This document shows positions 1-11,949 of a stretch of 64,000 bases of DNA, in pieces. A program made the translations under genes and the position numbers. Location: positions 21,812,905 to 21,876,904 of the forward strand of contig JASFXZ010000005.1 of NCBI GenBank assembly GCA_032209605.1. Reading direction: 5' to 3'. The notes under the pieces were generated by a model that saw nothing but the letters and a program-made list of their open reading frames with translations, was not told the origin of the DNA and ran no database searches. This stretch comes from Mactromeris polynyma (lineage: Eukaryota > Mollusca > Bivalvia > Venerida > Mactridae). Position 1 is the stretch's first letter, and each line of letters begins with the position of its first letter.

Positions 1-165
1 CTGACAGTAAGCAATATTTGCCCATATGGCAATACTAAAACAAAGTGACCATATGGAGTAAATATTGTTTCCTGCTTGCAAATTGTGACATCACATGTTG
101 CGTTTTCTTGAAATTACGTCACTTACAGAAGAGGTTGTTATTCCCATAGCAGCCCTCATTTTAAT
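1..165 (+). repeat. Dispersed repeat, copy 1
   Basis: Clearly similar to 26438-26600: both begin CTGACAGTAAGC and share CATATGGAGTAAAT and GACATCACATGTTGCGTTTT in the same order. It lies in an intron of the AT-hook gene and is of unknown class. Confidence 0.7.
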
Positions 166-662
166 GAAGGAGTCTGCCAACATAATAAGAGTCTAAGATT
201 TTCAAGAAGCTTAAAGGGCTTGGTGGTATCCATGAATTATCAGGATAAAACACTAACTGTTGCGAATATAGAAGTTTTGGGCCAAAGTTGGACAAAATGT
301 GGTCCTAAATTAAAACTGTAAATAATGGAATTAACATTCAGTGAAAAGGTAACAGCATCAAAATTGTTTGGTTTAACACAAGAAAGCAACTTGATAATGC
401 CAATGATTTTCCGAAAACTTGATACATTTTTCAACCAATTGTTTTTCAAATATATTTAATTAGAAATGAATGAGGAAGCTAGTAACGTCAATGAATCATT
501 AAACAAAAATTCTAAAATTTAGGTGTTGTAAACACTTTCCTACTATGGGAGCATTTGTTGCAAGAAATAAAAAGAATTGTATGGAGGTAAAAGATTTGGA
601 TAAGACATAATTTTGTGAAAATCAGACAACATATGAACAGGTAAAAACAGTCGCAGTCTGAA

Positions 663-856
663 CAGGGGTTCCATTGGACCCTTGAGTTGACACTTTGACC
701 ATTGGAATTTCCAAAAAGCCACATTTTGATCCTCAGGATTCTGACTGAAGGATCAATTTTTCTCTAAATAATAGGTAATTTGGCTATAAAATTGTAAATC
801 TGGTCAAAAATTATCTAAATGACCCTTTTTAGATTCAATACCTAGTGGAACCCCTG
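663..856. mobile_element. MITE family A, full copy (194 bp)
   Basis: Terminal inverted repeats CAGGGGTTCCA and TGGAACCCCTG bound a 194-bp non-coding element. The interior (AAAAAGCCACATTTTGA, then CAGGATTCTG) recurs at 25728-25919, with a decayed copy at 19870-19985. No transposase is present. The superfamily is not assigned because target duplications are unclear. Confidence 0.75.
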
Positions 857-972
857 CAGTCATTCAGAATTGGTCACAGACAAATAATTTGACATTAAGA
901 AAAGATCATATCATGTTATTGCATTAATTGCTCTGTGAATCATGAAACGAAACTATCAATCAACGCAGATAC

Positions 973-1100
973 CTGTATCGGGGCCATCATTATAGTTTGA
1001 CCATCTCCTGAAGGTATTATCATAGCTGGTATCTGATTGGTTGTCACTGTATCTTCTGCTCTGGGATACCTTCTAGGTCTTCCGCGACCCCTTTTAGGAA
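973..1100 (-). CDS. AT-hook gene, exon 10 (second AT-hook)
   Basis: A 128-nt exon, phase 1 to 0, beginning VPKRGRGRPRRYPR (AT-hook core GRP). Donor CAG|GTATCT at its left end shows that coding continues beyond the window edge; no further exon was found in 1-972. Confidence 0.8.
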
Positions 1101-4100
1101 CTTCAAGAAAAGGACAAGACAAAATCAACAAAGGGCATCTTTTTAATATACATCCAGAGATAAGTAAAACATGGTTCATACAAAACTTCCGGAAAAAAAA
1201 ATCAATTTCTTTTCAAGGACTTTTCAAGTACTTTTCCCCCATTTTCAAGGACTAAATATATTGATTTTTTTTGTATGGAGAAGATGAGATCCAGTGTATT
1301 TTTCTATTTGCAGCAGAAGAATTCAAGGGCAATTTACCAACATTTATTATTTTTTTAAGATCCAAGTACTTTTCATAGAGTTTTTGGCTGTTACAAATAC
1401 AAGTACTTTTCAAGGACTAGGCATCAATTCAAGGACTTTTCAAGATTTGTGAGAACTTGTAATAGATGATGGAGGTAATTGAAAATGTATTTGTAATAAT
1501 GGTCACCAAACAGGTTTACAGAAATACCAAAGGGAGGTTACTGTGAGTGTATTAAAAACTATTATCCATTCAAACCGTTGTATTCTACTCTATGAAAAGT
1601 AACACTTACATGAAAATGAGGATACTATATCAATAAGAGGTGACATACTCTATTTGACATTTGTTTTTCTAAAAATATTTTTTCGTATTGCGTAATAGTA
1701 TGAAACCAATATTTAAATGGTAAGATATCAAATGAAATTAGTACCTCCAGGAGTCAGTATAGGTGTAGATGGTACATAATCTTTTTGAGCTTTTTTCTTC
1801 CTTACAGCTCCGCTAGGTAATACTTCGTCATCACCAGCATCCGCACCATCATCATCACTGGATATTTCCAATACTTCATATTCTACAAAATAATGAAGAA
1901 TAATTTTGACTTGAGGCAGATAAACAAAACCAAATTCATGAAACTATAGCAAAGTATATTTTAAAAACACACCTGATACTTGATAAACTGGTGAAAATCC
2001 GAGAATGAAGTTTTTAACTGAAGGAAAAACATTTGACATTTCATACCTTAAATCCAAAATCCTATTTTCAAAGTAAAACCTTACTAAACCGCATCCAAAA
2101 TTTTACATTACAAGGAATTAATTAATCGTTGGGACCATTTTTTTCCTTACGTTGAGAATTTTACCAGACAGGTTCAGGATAATTCCTACCATCTATTTCA
2201 GCTTGATCATTGCCTATAAAGTTTATGGCTTACTAGTATGGCTCTTGGGTGTGTGCCCAAAAGTAAACTAGTTCTGATGTCTTATGAAGAGGAGCGGTCA
2301 TGACCTTGCTGGGGTTCGAATCAACCAAAGCTTTTTCTAAGGTATTTTTCCAGAAAAAAGGGCCCCAAGTCAAAATGAGAATCATTTTAATAGTAAAATG
2401 TCAATTTTGAAAAATGTGTATTGTAACCATTCCAGTTTGATGTCTATACACCCTTGGATCTCCTAATTTATGACACCTTAACAACTTCAGCTAGTTAAGT
2501 CTTGGTCAGTCAAGTTGTACATGTATATCTTTCCTTCAGAATCAATCTCATTTTAACTGGGAATTATTTCTTGAGATAGGGAAGAATAGAACCTATTTGG
2601 CTTTGGGAATTGCGTAAAATTTTGGCCCCATGGCGACACTATACAAATTACTGTCGGTGACCAATGTTGCTGCTTTTGATTGGTCACACTGCCAATCTAT
2701 TGAACAAACAGAAACCACTTCAAACAATGACACGCTTCCTGAAATTGCTTCACAATTTGCCTGACATTCGTTCAAAGGAAAATTAAATTATAGTGTGACC
2801 ATTAAGCATTTACTGGTTTTGTATGCATGGTAACTACCTAGTCAACTTGCCAGACATTTGGTCAAAAAGCTGTATGGTCTGTTTGAAATGTGTCTGGCAT
2901 GAAGGTCCAGCAAGTGTTACCCAGTATGCAATAATGTAAACATACCCTGCAATGTTCTAGGTTTTCCTCGACTTCTTGTACTTCTTCTCACTCCATCTGG
3001 ACCTGAAATAAAAATAACAGTAAAATGTCATACACAGAACGTAACAACTACTGTATAAGAGGTAGAGTTTGTGACATGGAAATATTTGCGATTTTCACGA
3101 ATTCAAGAAAGTTGCTAAAATATTGCCCAGAGTAAACCCTGTTCACAGAAGTACATCTTTACCTATGTAACTACTTAATGTAACAATACCCATATCCGTG
3201 ATTTGCAATTATTTCTGATTGCAAAGTATTTGACATCGCCGACTTGCAAACTTTTTGACTTGCAAAAATATCCACCTATACAGTATTTAAGCAGTCTATC
3301 ATCAGTAATGAATAATTGGAAGAAATTTATAATAGACCAGGGAATATTGCAAAAAGCCAGATATAAAATCATTCTTGCAAATATTTGATTTAATTTATAT
3401 CTTTGATCACATACATTTGTGTCCAGAGATGGGAGATGGCAAAAAAAACACCAGAATAGATGAAAACTTTGAGTACTACCCATGATTCGATAAGTAACTA
3501 CTTTGTACAAGTACTAGACTACTGACAGTCTGTGAACACATGTCTGTTTGTCATGTCATGTATGAAAAGTATGTGGTATAAAGCTTAGTTGTTAAGAAAC
3601 ATAACTGAATGAGTTTCTAAACCAATTTACTTACCCTCCATGACAAAAGAATTTAATGCATGTTTAAATCACCTTCAAGTTCATGTCTTGGGAAAACTGA
3701 TGTTGGTTGTCCACAGAGGAAATGTGACTGCAATAATGGAAATGTTCAAGACACCGGCATTGCTAAGACAACTTCTTCTTGATTAATTTATTGGGTTAGA
3801 ATAAATAAATACAGTAAAAACCTCACTAACAAGACCAACTTGGGACCATTGAAAACAGGTCTCCTTATTGAGGTGGTCTTAATACTGAGGTTCAATAAAG
3901 AGCGTGGTTTTAAAGTGATGTTTTACTGTAAAAGATGAGAAACAATCACAGAATTACCAGTATTAGACAGTTCAAGAAGTCCTTCTGCAGCACTATTTGT
4001 CTGATCTGGGACACCTGTTCCTGAAGTGGGGGTAGATTCAACATACGCTTGCTCTTCTGGTCCAGTCTGGGATTCATTGGTGTCAGGCTGTGCATTGACT

Positions 4101-7100
4101 GCAACTTCAGATTTCTTAGGTCGACCCCTTCTCTTCCCTATTAAGTATAAAACAACAGACACTCAGTCACCAACAAACTACTAAAATGAGTTTGTTCCAT
4201 ATATAGTATACTGATAACCATAATGTTTTACATGTATATGTACGCCACAAAAACTGAACCCCTGCAGAGACATTTGATACAAACTTATCTATTTTACAAC
4301 CTATACAACTCATGTAAAACACTCACAGTGACTGTTCCCTGGGTTAATAAGCGGTAATCACATCTAATGCAGAGATTGTTCAGTTTGCCTTTCAACCTCA
4401 TCGAAGGTGGAATTTGGATGCATGACCTTCACATTAGGAAACAGACTTTCTACCCAACTATGCCTGGCAACACATTTATAATGTGATACAAAGTCACTCA
4501 TCCCAAACCAACTTCATTAGGGAATTTTGCCAGTTGCCTGTGGAAGAATATGTAAGCACACATTGCAAACCCATGAAAGCAGACTTAACCAAATGATAGC
4601 CAAACACAACTGAAATACAATAGATAAATCGTGTAAAACTCCTCGCCTCTCACACTATCTGATTCCTGTGTCAAAGGTTATTACTCTGAGTTTAGACACT
4701 AGACTCAAAATGTAAGTCAAGTCAACTGCAAGACAGTACAGAGAAATAACCAATCAGAGACTTGCATTTTGGAATGGGATGAAAATCATTAAAAATATAC
4801 CATACCTGTAGTAATGAGAGGATAAGCACACAGCTGACCCGTATCTGGATTAACTTTCAACAAACATTTCTTGCCATTCACCACAACTTCCATATGATCC
4901 GTGACTTCAATAGGTCTCGTCAAGTCTGGCTTCTTTTCTTCCTTGCCTGATACTCTCGGCTCAGCTGCTGGCTCTGACACTTCATTTGTAACCTCACTGT
5001 TTACACCCTTAAAATAAATTTGTCAAATAGGATATGTTTTTGTTTCATATCACTGAAGTTCAATATTCCTGATTTTATGTTTCAAAATGTATGCATAACA
5101 TTCTCAAAGACAGCAGTTAGTGTCTTTTTTATCAAATTTAATAGGTAAATACTGGATTGAAAGCAGGGAAAGTTGTTTAAGTCAATGGACTGACATAAAG
5201 AACTAAAATACTGAAAATAACATCTTTAAACCCACTATACATCTAAACATTTAAAGTAACCACTTGCCTTGGTAATGGCATTCTGAAATAAATATTTTGA
5301 AGTATTACTTATCAAACAGTTAGCGACTGTATAATCCCTATACAAATGTAATTTGAAAATGTTACACAATTCAGAAAAACAATTTCAGTTACACATGGTG
5401 GTCAGTTGACCTAATCCATTTTCCTGGAATAAATTATCAACCAGTATTAACTTGCCCTTCCACAAACAGCTGACAACTTCTCCACATGAATCAGAGGTGG
5501 AGGAGAAATGACTGTACCCAAATGTCAACAGACTACATGACCTACCCCGCCAAAGAATCAAACCTGTACCTTCCAGATGACTGCTCAGTGCTTTACCAAC
5601 TGAGCCAACTGGGCCGGTTCCCATTAAGTAGTTCTTGAGAAGCAGTTGTTTAAAGAAAGTGTTGATGGATGCACATACATCAAATGATTCCTATACCTTA
5701 AACAATAGTTTATAATAAAGCATATATACCTGAGTACTGTCATCTTGATCAAACAGCATTTTATTGGCAGCCTCAGGGTCCACACTACCATCACCATTCT
5801 CCACACCATTCACTTGGCCTTCTGCTGTGATGAAAAACTGACCAGTCGCCGATTTTAAATACATGCTGGTATCTGCTGAGAAAATGGACACACATTATTT
5901 ATAGTTTGATTAAATGACTATAAGTGGCAGAATCTTGAAACAATAAATCCCTGGGCATTTGATACTTGCAATATTTCACATACAATAAAGTTTGGTGAAA
6001 TCTTACTCTCATAGTTTTTATTGCATTATTTCACAAAAAAATCTCACATATTTCAATTAATAGATCAAATTTAAATCATTTAGCAATACTTAATCTATTT
6101 GCAATCAATTTCTGCATAAATTCACATCATTAAATAAGGGTATAATCAGCATGATATGTCATGTTCAGTGCAAAACAATTCCACCTCCCTTTTGGTAAAC
6201 AAGCAGATACAACACTTTCGTAGCAAACTCTCAAATTAGGTAATTTATATTTCATAAAATCATCACATTAAAGTCTATGTATGACAGTATACAATGTATG
6301 AAAATGATTAAATATACTTATAGCCTAGTGGCAGTATACATAGTTCCCACATCTACAATATTTACCTCCCTTGTTCTAAATTGTCGGCCAAATTTCCTTT
6401 AAGTTTATGGGGAGTACAAATGTATAATGTAAATGATGATAAACTAATCAGATATATAAACAATTACTTATTCATTACGCCAATGTGGGCATTTGGCTCA
6501 GTAAGTTGAAGAAAAAGTGGTTGTCACATGCAAATTCTCCTGGTATTTTCAGATCTCAATTATCACATATTTGGAAATTACTCCTATAAAGGGCGTATCA
6601 GTTTTGCCTATCAGCTAAGAACAAGGGAGGGAAATATTGTAGATGTGAGAACTATGTATTTTAATTCGACAACATAGACATTACCAGGAACTGAATTAGC
6701 ACCATTATTGTGGACTTCTGGTACATTCTGAACTGCTGTCATAGGCTGATTTATCACTTGCAACAATTTTTCTGATTGGTTATTGTCGATCCTGGTTTGC
6801 AAAAAGTCTTGTGATTGGTCAATATGTTGACTGTCTGCAGAAGTTGTCTGGCCTACTTCCCCTGCCAATGTTGTTTGAACATCAGAAGGGATGTAATTAT
6901 TTTCACCAACTGAGGTTTGCAGCATAATACCTTGTTCTCCTGTCTCAAGACCTGTATGAGAAACAAACAATATGAGTTGGGTAAAACAGGAATAAGAATA
7001 GAAAATTGTTTGATTATCTAGGAACCTTTCATGGAGGGAATCCAGGGGGCATGTGTACATGTTCTCATGTACATTTGCATCGATTTCAGTCCTGGGCGAA

Positions 7101-8598
7101 TCAGATGGCTCCGAAATTCCATGAATCCACAGTAAAACCATCTTTAAGCATAAAATGGTCACCATCAACTTGTCCATTCTACAAAATTATGATGTTTATA
7201 TACATACTGCTACACAAATCTAAACTTGTTAATTCACAATAACATATGAAAAAATGTATCTAGCTTGAACAGAGTTTTACTTGTCTAATTCTTCCAACAA
7301 GTGGGTCGATTATGAATTATAACTGCCAGCATTTTACTGAACTAGAAAAAAAGGCAAGAAACTATTTCGCTTTTAATCAACTAAAGATATACTCTGGACT
7401 GGTATAACTATGGGGGTTTCCCTCTAATCCTGTGGTACAAAAAACAATATGCCGTTAACATCGTGCTCAAACCGCAATGAAAACAAAGACAGGAATTAAC
7501 GACTAACTGAACTTCAATGGATCTAAAATTAATTTTTGTTTGTACAGCTGGTAAAAACCCATTCTTATCGAATTCCAGATTTCATCCATTGATAGGTTTA
7601 GTTGTACCTTGTAACTGATCAGCAGGAACAGTTGTCTGTATGATGCTGACTCCATCGGACAACGTCAACTGTACCTGACCTGTAGACACAAACTGCTGAG
7701 CGACAATCTGATAAGTACTACCCACATCACTTGTTTCTGCAACTTCTTCTGAAAAATATATAACATCTTCTATTACATTTCTCCTTTTAAAAGGCTGCGT
7801 AACAACTTATTTTTGCATTAAATTTGAAATCTACAAAATGACTGTAAATTCTACTGTACAAGTTTGTCAAGGAATTATATCATTTTTGCAGTTATTGATT
7901 AGCTTGATAATGTTACATGTAGCTTTACAAACAATAATTGACCATACATTGAAGTAAGTGATAGAATCATCAGCCTAGAAGTATTTTGGAAATCATAAGA
8001 AAAACATGAACATTCTCACTCGGTGATCAATATATAACAACATATGTTCAGAGTACACTGAGAAATAAAAAAGTTAGTTTTAGAAGTTCAATCTCATGAA
8101 GTATGTGCTGGGCAAGCCATGGCCGCAGGTAACAAACAAATGTACCAGCACTTCAAGTGATATTTATTTGGAATGAAATGGTCAACCTGTCTTGACCATA
8201 CCTATAGTAATTAAAGGGAGGTAATTTTTTGTGTCAGTATGCAGTTTCACATGGCATTTAGAGAGTTGTTGTTCCTGGGAGGGAATTTTACCTTAAAATT
8301 GCATGGGAGGAATTTTAAATGTCACTCAAAGGAAGAAGTCGTTCAAGAGGTGTCGTTTCGGAGGGAATACTGTATATAAGGGATATAGGGGGAGAACTCT
8401 AGATGGGATTAACGGAAAGAACTCTTGACAATCTTCTGTGACCATACCTGTAGTCTGCTGCTCATCATCATGTTGTTGAAGATCAAACTCTAAGTTACCA
8501 TTACTCAATCGTAGAGAAACAGATTCTTCAGTATCATTCTTCAAAAGTTCGTCCGGTAAATCTTCTATTGTATCCATAGGAATATGAGTTTCCATCAT
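973..8598 (-). CDS. AT-hook nuclear protein, N-terminal 475 codons (gene runs off left edge)
   Basis: Ten coding exons on the minus strand: 8448-8598, 7608-7748, 6685-6951, 5730-5875, 5268-5282, 4806-5007, 3958-4137, 2946-3002, 1745-1882 and 973-1100. Every junction has a plausible donor and acceptor and the phases agree (1425 nt, 475 codons). The start at 8598 (Met-Met-Glu-Thr-His) follows an in-frame TAG. Residues 1-235 are acidic and Gln/Ser/Thr-rich, like a transactivation region. A conserved-looking block lies at about 266-307 (EVTDHMEVVVNGKKCLLKVN). AT-hooks follow: KRRGRPKK at 309-316, a weaker RSRGKPR at 377-383, and KRGRGRPRR at 435-443. An acidic SSDDDGADAGDDE stretch sits in exon 9. 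AT-hooks bind the minor groove of AT-rich DNA, so a chromatin or transcription role is likely. The C-terminus, perhaps with zinc fingers, is outside the window. I do not recognise the orthologue. Confidence 0.8.
1190..1455. repeat. TCAAGGACTTTTCAAG-type dispersed repeat
   Basis: Recurrent TTTTCAAGGACTTTTCAAG words on both sides of an AT-rich centre, inside an intron of the AT-hook gene. A related segment lies at 16405-16455. Edges are approximate. Confidence 0.4.
1745..1882 (-). CDS. AT-hook gene, exon 9
   Basis: A 138-nt exon, phase 1 to 1, coding an acidic run (SSDDDGADAGDDE) and then a lysine cluster (RKKKAQK), a possible nuclear localisation signal. Acceptor TTTTGTAG, donor GAG|GTACTA. 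Confidence 0.75.
2946..3002 (-). CDS. AT-hook gene, exon 8
   Basis: A 57-nt exon, phase 1 to 1, very basic (RRSTRSRGKPRT), resembling a degenerate AT-hook. Acceptor TTATTTCAG, donor AGG|GTATGT. Confidence 0.7.
3810..3930. mobile_element. MITE family B, short copy
   Basis: Perfect 10-bp terminal inverted repeats TACAGTAAAA / TTTTACTGTA and an interior with AACAAGACCA and GGTGGTCTTA words. Longer relatives lie at 29233-29416 and 44517-44705. Its right end is 27 bp from exon 7 of the AT-hook gene, on the donor side. Confidence 0.7.
3958..4137 (-). CDS. AT-hook gene, exon 7 (AT-hook KRRGRPKK)
   Basis: A 180-nt exon, phase 1 to 1. It opens with a canonical AT-hook (GRP core in a basic setting) and continues with an acidic/Ser-Thr linker. 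Acceptor TTAATAG, donor CTG|GTAATT. Confidence 0.8.
4806..5007 (-). CDS. AT-hook gene, exon 6
   Basis: A 202-nt exon, phase 0 to 1. It codes a charged linker, then the block MEVVVNGKKCLLKVNPDTGQ, which has the regular look of a folded, conserved motif. Donor CAG|GTATGG, acceptor TTTTAAG. Confidence 0.75.
5268..5282 (-). CDS. AT-hook gene, candidate 15-nt microexon with GC donor
   Basis: Fifteen bases coding Asn-Ala-Ile-Thr-Lys in phase 0, flanked by acceptor TTTATTTCAG and donor AAG|GCAAGT, the best known GC-AG donor consensus. Exons 4 and 6 join in phase 0 without it, so it would be an in-frame cassette. It is too short to support by coding content alone. Confidence 0.5.
5365..5625 (-). mobile_element. 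tRNA-derived SINE, minus orientation
   Basis: Read on the minus strand, the head has a polymerase III A box (TGGCTCAGTTGGTAAAGC) and B box (GGTTTGATTC). A body follows with GGAGAAGTTGTCAGCTG, then GGTTGATAATTTATTCCAGG and TTAGGTCAACTG. The body is shared with the SINE at 37813-38078, which shows they are one family. It sits in the intron between exon 4 and the microexon of the AT-hook gene. Confidence 0.75.
5730..5875 (-). CDS. AT-hook gene, exon 4 (NAGNAG acceptor)
   Basis: A 146-nt exon ending in phase 0. The acceptor reads CTCAGCAG, so two acceptors 3 nt apart are possible and would add or drop one alanine codon without changing frame. Donor CAG|GTATAT. Confidence 0.75.
6685..6951 (-). 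CDS. AT-hook gene, exon 3
   Basis: A 267-nt exon, phase 1 to 1, rich in Gln, Asn, Ser and Thr and low in charge; it looks disordered. Donor CTG|GTAATG, acceptor ATACAG. Confidence 0.75.
7608..7748 (-). CDS. AT-hook gene, exon 2
   Basis: A 141-nt exon, phase 1 to phase 1, coding a hydrophobic/Gln-rich segment (YQIVAQQFVSTGQVQLTLSD) typical of activation regions. Acceptor TTTTTCAG, donor AAG|GTACAA. Confidence 0.75.
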
Positions 8599-8645
8599 AA
8601 TTAGTATTTCTATTAGTGACTAAGCCAGACCATCCTTCTAGTTAC
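8448..8645 (-). CDS. AT-hook gene, first coding exon (with 5' UTR part)
   Basis: Residues 1-50 are coded by 8448-8598; 8599-8645 is 5' UTR. The acceptor is a T-rich tract ending CAG just right of 8645 and the donor is CAG|GTATGG at 8441-8447. An in-frame TAG upstream fixes the start. A six-codon upstream ORF lies in the UTR. Confidence 0.75.
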
Positions 8646-10785
8646 CTGTAAAAATGTAATACTATTGCAATAATCATTTTCATCAAGAAAATTAGCCAAT
8701 CCTGTGAATCAATCTAGCCAGCAAAAGCTCAACAAAGTCACAACTTAAACAAAATTTGTTTGAGACTTTGATTTCATGTCTTGTCCATGCCTCAAAACAC
8801 ATTTAAAGATATTCATGAAACTGCATACATGTGTATGCACATGGTAACATCCAGGGGCATAGCTAGCCCTCTATTCATGTGGATTCATAATTGTGCTAGG
8901 TTGAAAACAATGGTCCAATCTGGTGCATTCTGGGCGTTCTGAGGTGCTTTATTTAGTACTGGAAAATGGACAGTTTTAGGATCATAAATCATGTGGATTC
9001 AGCCGCATACTCGCGTATAGGCAGCTATGCGCCTGACATCATAAAGACAATATACAGAACCTACAGTGATCCAATCATGCTCAATACCAAAGGTTTAAGG
9101 TCATTGCTCTTGCCATTCACCACCACCACAATATTGATATATTTGTGTTATCAAAGATCGATCAACAGAAAAAAGATGTTAAGTAACGAATCTCCATAGA
9201 TCTAATTTATATAATATATGCTGGGAAGTAGTACATTTTGGAAGTTAAATGTTGCTTACTACTACTACAATGTTTTGAAAATGTAAAAAATAGCGAATTT
9301 CTCGTTTCCTGATTAAATGAGAAAAACGTATTTTGATGTCATTTTAAAATATATTATAATGTTGTATGCAACTCTTTATTTTTAATGATTTATAATGCAT
9401 GCTTCAACCAAGTCACATCTTTTCACTGTAGAGGTGTGGGGGTACCACGGCCACCCGACCAGCTCAGTCGGAGAAGTAATATTTACAGGACTTTTTTCCT
9501 TGCAAAGTCGAGTCCAGTACGGGACCCATTCGTTTTTTCCCAATCCGAACGTGAAAAAATCGCCAAGTCGACAAGGACTTAAAATGGAAATCCTGTATTG
9601 ACTTATGATTGGTTTGTGTCATAGTAATAGTATGACACACACTCATGAATTTTGACATCTAGAACCAAAACAAACACACGTGTTTGCAGGCAGGAAGTTG
9701 GAAAGCGAGATGTTTTCATTGGCCAAGGTGATGTTTGACCTAAATAAACATAAATCATAACAATGCCCGATAAAACAACCATTTCTCTATAATAGACCCT
9801 TATTATACTGATTTAGCAAATGCTTGACTCAAAATCGTTGTAAAACAACAGTTGTTTGGAGTATACTATCATACTGTCGTCTGTATGCAAATCTCATTTA
9901 TCGCGGAGCAGTGCCCGGACTGAATGTCAAAGATGGCGGCTATTTGAAATATTTACTCTTATAAAATTGAGCAGAAATCAACCAAGCTTTAAACTTTATA
10001 TCAGATCATCAACAAGTACAACGAAAGTATTACCTGTTATTAAACATAAAACACTTCAATGGCAGGTTCCATTAAATTTTTCGTCACTCCGTGCTAGTAC
10101 ATTGTATCCCACAATTCCGTTTAAAATGACGAGGCCCGTCCATTGAATTATGGGTAATAAAAGAAAATGGGCCATGCGACAAAAATGAACTATACACATG
10201 TAGTAAGTACGGACCCAGAATCTACTAGATCTATCTATAATCTGACATTTTAATCTTATTCAACCAATATACTATCTTAGTGTACAGTCGTGTAGAATTA
10301 TTTAACCAGGGCCGTATGACTAATTAAATCATTGACACAAATCAACGGCGGCATATCGATCTACTTCATCAAATTCCAAATGCAAGCACGAGAGATTCGG
10401 AGATCCGTTAAATATTAATTTTATCCGAAACTCCAGCAACCTACACTTTTGCATTTTCGAGTTTAAACACTTTTTTGATATTTCGGGTGATCAATTTCTG
10501 TCATACGGATGTAATCTGCACGTTGATTAATGTGCCCCTATGCTCTGATTACGGAGGTTGGCAAAACACCGACCCACAAAACACGTTAGTAACGGAAAAC
10601 CCGGAAGTCACGGAAAAAAATATGAAATCCACGGAATACCTTGGATGTTATCATTAAGAAAACTCACACTAAATCAAGGAATATAAAGTTCCGTAAGTCC
10701 GTCCATCCTGAGTTTACTGGGAAGACACGTACCTGAAGTCACAGAAATAAATTTATCAAAACATGTCCATGTCTCTGAATCTATA
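8646..10785. other. Upstream region of the AT-hook gene
   Basis: No supported coding sequence. At 9929-9939 a YY1-like AAGATGGCGGC is present, and near 10605 an ETS-like CCGGAAGT, both common in promoters of broadly expressed genes. Minus-strand donor-like sites near 10630 and 10731 could end 5' UTR exons. No transcription start can be fixed from sequence alone. Confidence 0.25.
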
Positions 10786-11640
10786 ATGGCACAGATGTCA
10801 TTTCATTCGGAAAAGTGCGAAGTCATCCATGTCAGCACTAAACGTAAACTCCTCAAAACTCAGTACCACACACATGGAAAAACCCTCTCCACAACGAATT
10901 CAGCAAAATACATTGGAGTATCCATCTCTTCTGAACTATCAGGGTCAGATCACTTAAATCAAAACAACATCACCAAGAAGGCAAACTCAACTTTATCAGA
11001 AGAAACATCTCGATCGTCATGTCCACTCAACGCTAAGGCAAATGCTTATCGTACATGCGTGTACGTCCAAGCTTGGAGTTCTCATCATCCGTCCGGGCCC
11101 CATATACACACTGCCTTATATAAAACAACTTGAAATGGTTCAGCGTGCCGTAGTGCAGCTCATTTTGTCAAACACGACTACTCAAGGACTAGTAGCGTCA
11201 GTGACATGCTGGCTGAGCTAGAGTGGGAAACCCTTCCATCGCCGCAGAAACGCAGTCCGAGTGATCATGCTTTACAAAATATTACATAACCTTGTCGACA
11301 ACAATCCGCCCCCCCCCCACACTTATATAAATACCATCAAGAAACTCCATAAGGGATCATAACCAGCAATTCATCCATGCAGCTTTCGGCAAGGAAATCA
11401 GCCTACATACACAGCTTCTATCCAGCATCCATTGTCCTCTGGAATCGTCTGTCACCAGAAGTAGTCAGCCAGCCCACTCTCTACGGGTTCCAGTCGGCAC
11501 TTGTGAGACTGGGAGGCATCTATAAGCATTCAACAGGGAACTGTATCCTAATATACTTACAAGTAAAAAATTGCTGCCTGATGCAGCAAAGGTGGGTGCA
11601 CGGCGTAAACAAAACGAAATAGAACAACTGCAATTTGAAC
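10786..11640 (+). pseudogene. Non-LTR retrotransposon (LINE) reverse transcriptase C-terminal remnant
   Basis: The frame from 10786 reads as the late RT region of jockey/CR1-like LINEs: FHSEKCEVIHV, then SAKYIGVSISSELS and NNITKKANSTL. After frame breaks from about 11000 onward, the next frames give NPPPPHTYINTI-like text. A further frame from 11377 gives the typical tail SFYPASIVLWNRLSPEVV. No catalytic RT core is present, so this is a 5'-truncated, frameshifted dead copy. The family is called from motif memory, not a search. Confidence 0.75.
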
Positions 11641-11949
11641 TAACAGTATGTGTTTATTATGCTTTAATGTGTAACTATATATTAATGTATAAAAAGTACA
11701 TTTGTAGTTTTAGTAGTAGGAATTTATTAAGGAACAGACTAGTTTTTGTATGGACAGTTAAACAGAAATAGAAATTGATAGTGCGGAAAACTTTCATGAT
11801 AATGAACATCATGCATGTAAATTAAGACAACATTATACATCTCAAAATGCAAAACATTGATTGAAACATATTAACATAAATCACAATCATTATCACGGTA
11901 GAAATAAATAATGAAATACCGACAAATTTACATAATTAGTATTCACTAA

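Larger units (their letters stand above)
1883..5267. other. Introns of the AT-hook gene (1883-2945, 3003-3957, 4138-4805, 5008-5267)
   Basis: Apart from the exons and the MITE at 3810-3930 given separately, these introns are AT-rich. I see no further coding, RNA gene or recognisable element in them. Confidence 0.5.
5876..8447. other. Introns of the AT-hook gene (5876-6684, 6952-7607, 7749-8447)
   Basis: No coding or RNA gene seen. The segment 8375-8440 resembles the right arm of the inverted-repeat element at 41899-42066 and abuts the splice donor of the first coding exon. Confidence 0.4.

Noticed and set aside
9385..9660. Coding exon suggested by overlapping open frames
   Set aside because: Several frames are open on both strands at once, none with splice or family support; probably a repeat or GC-richer intergenic patch.
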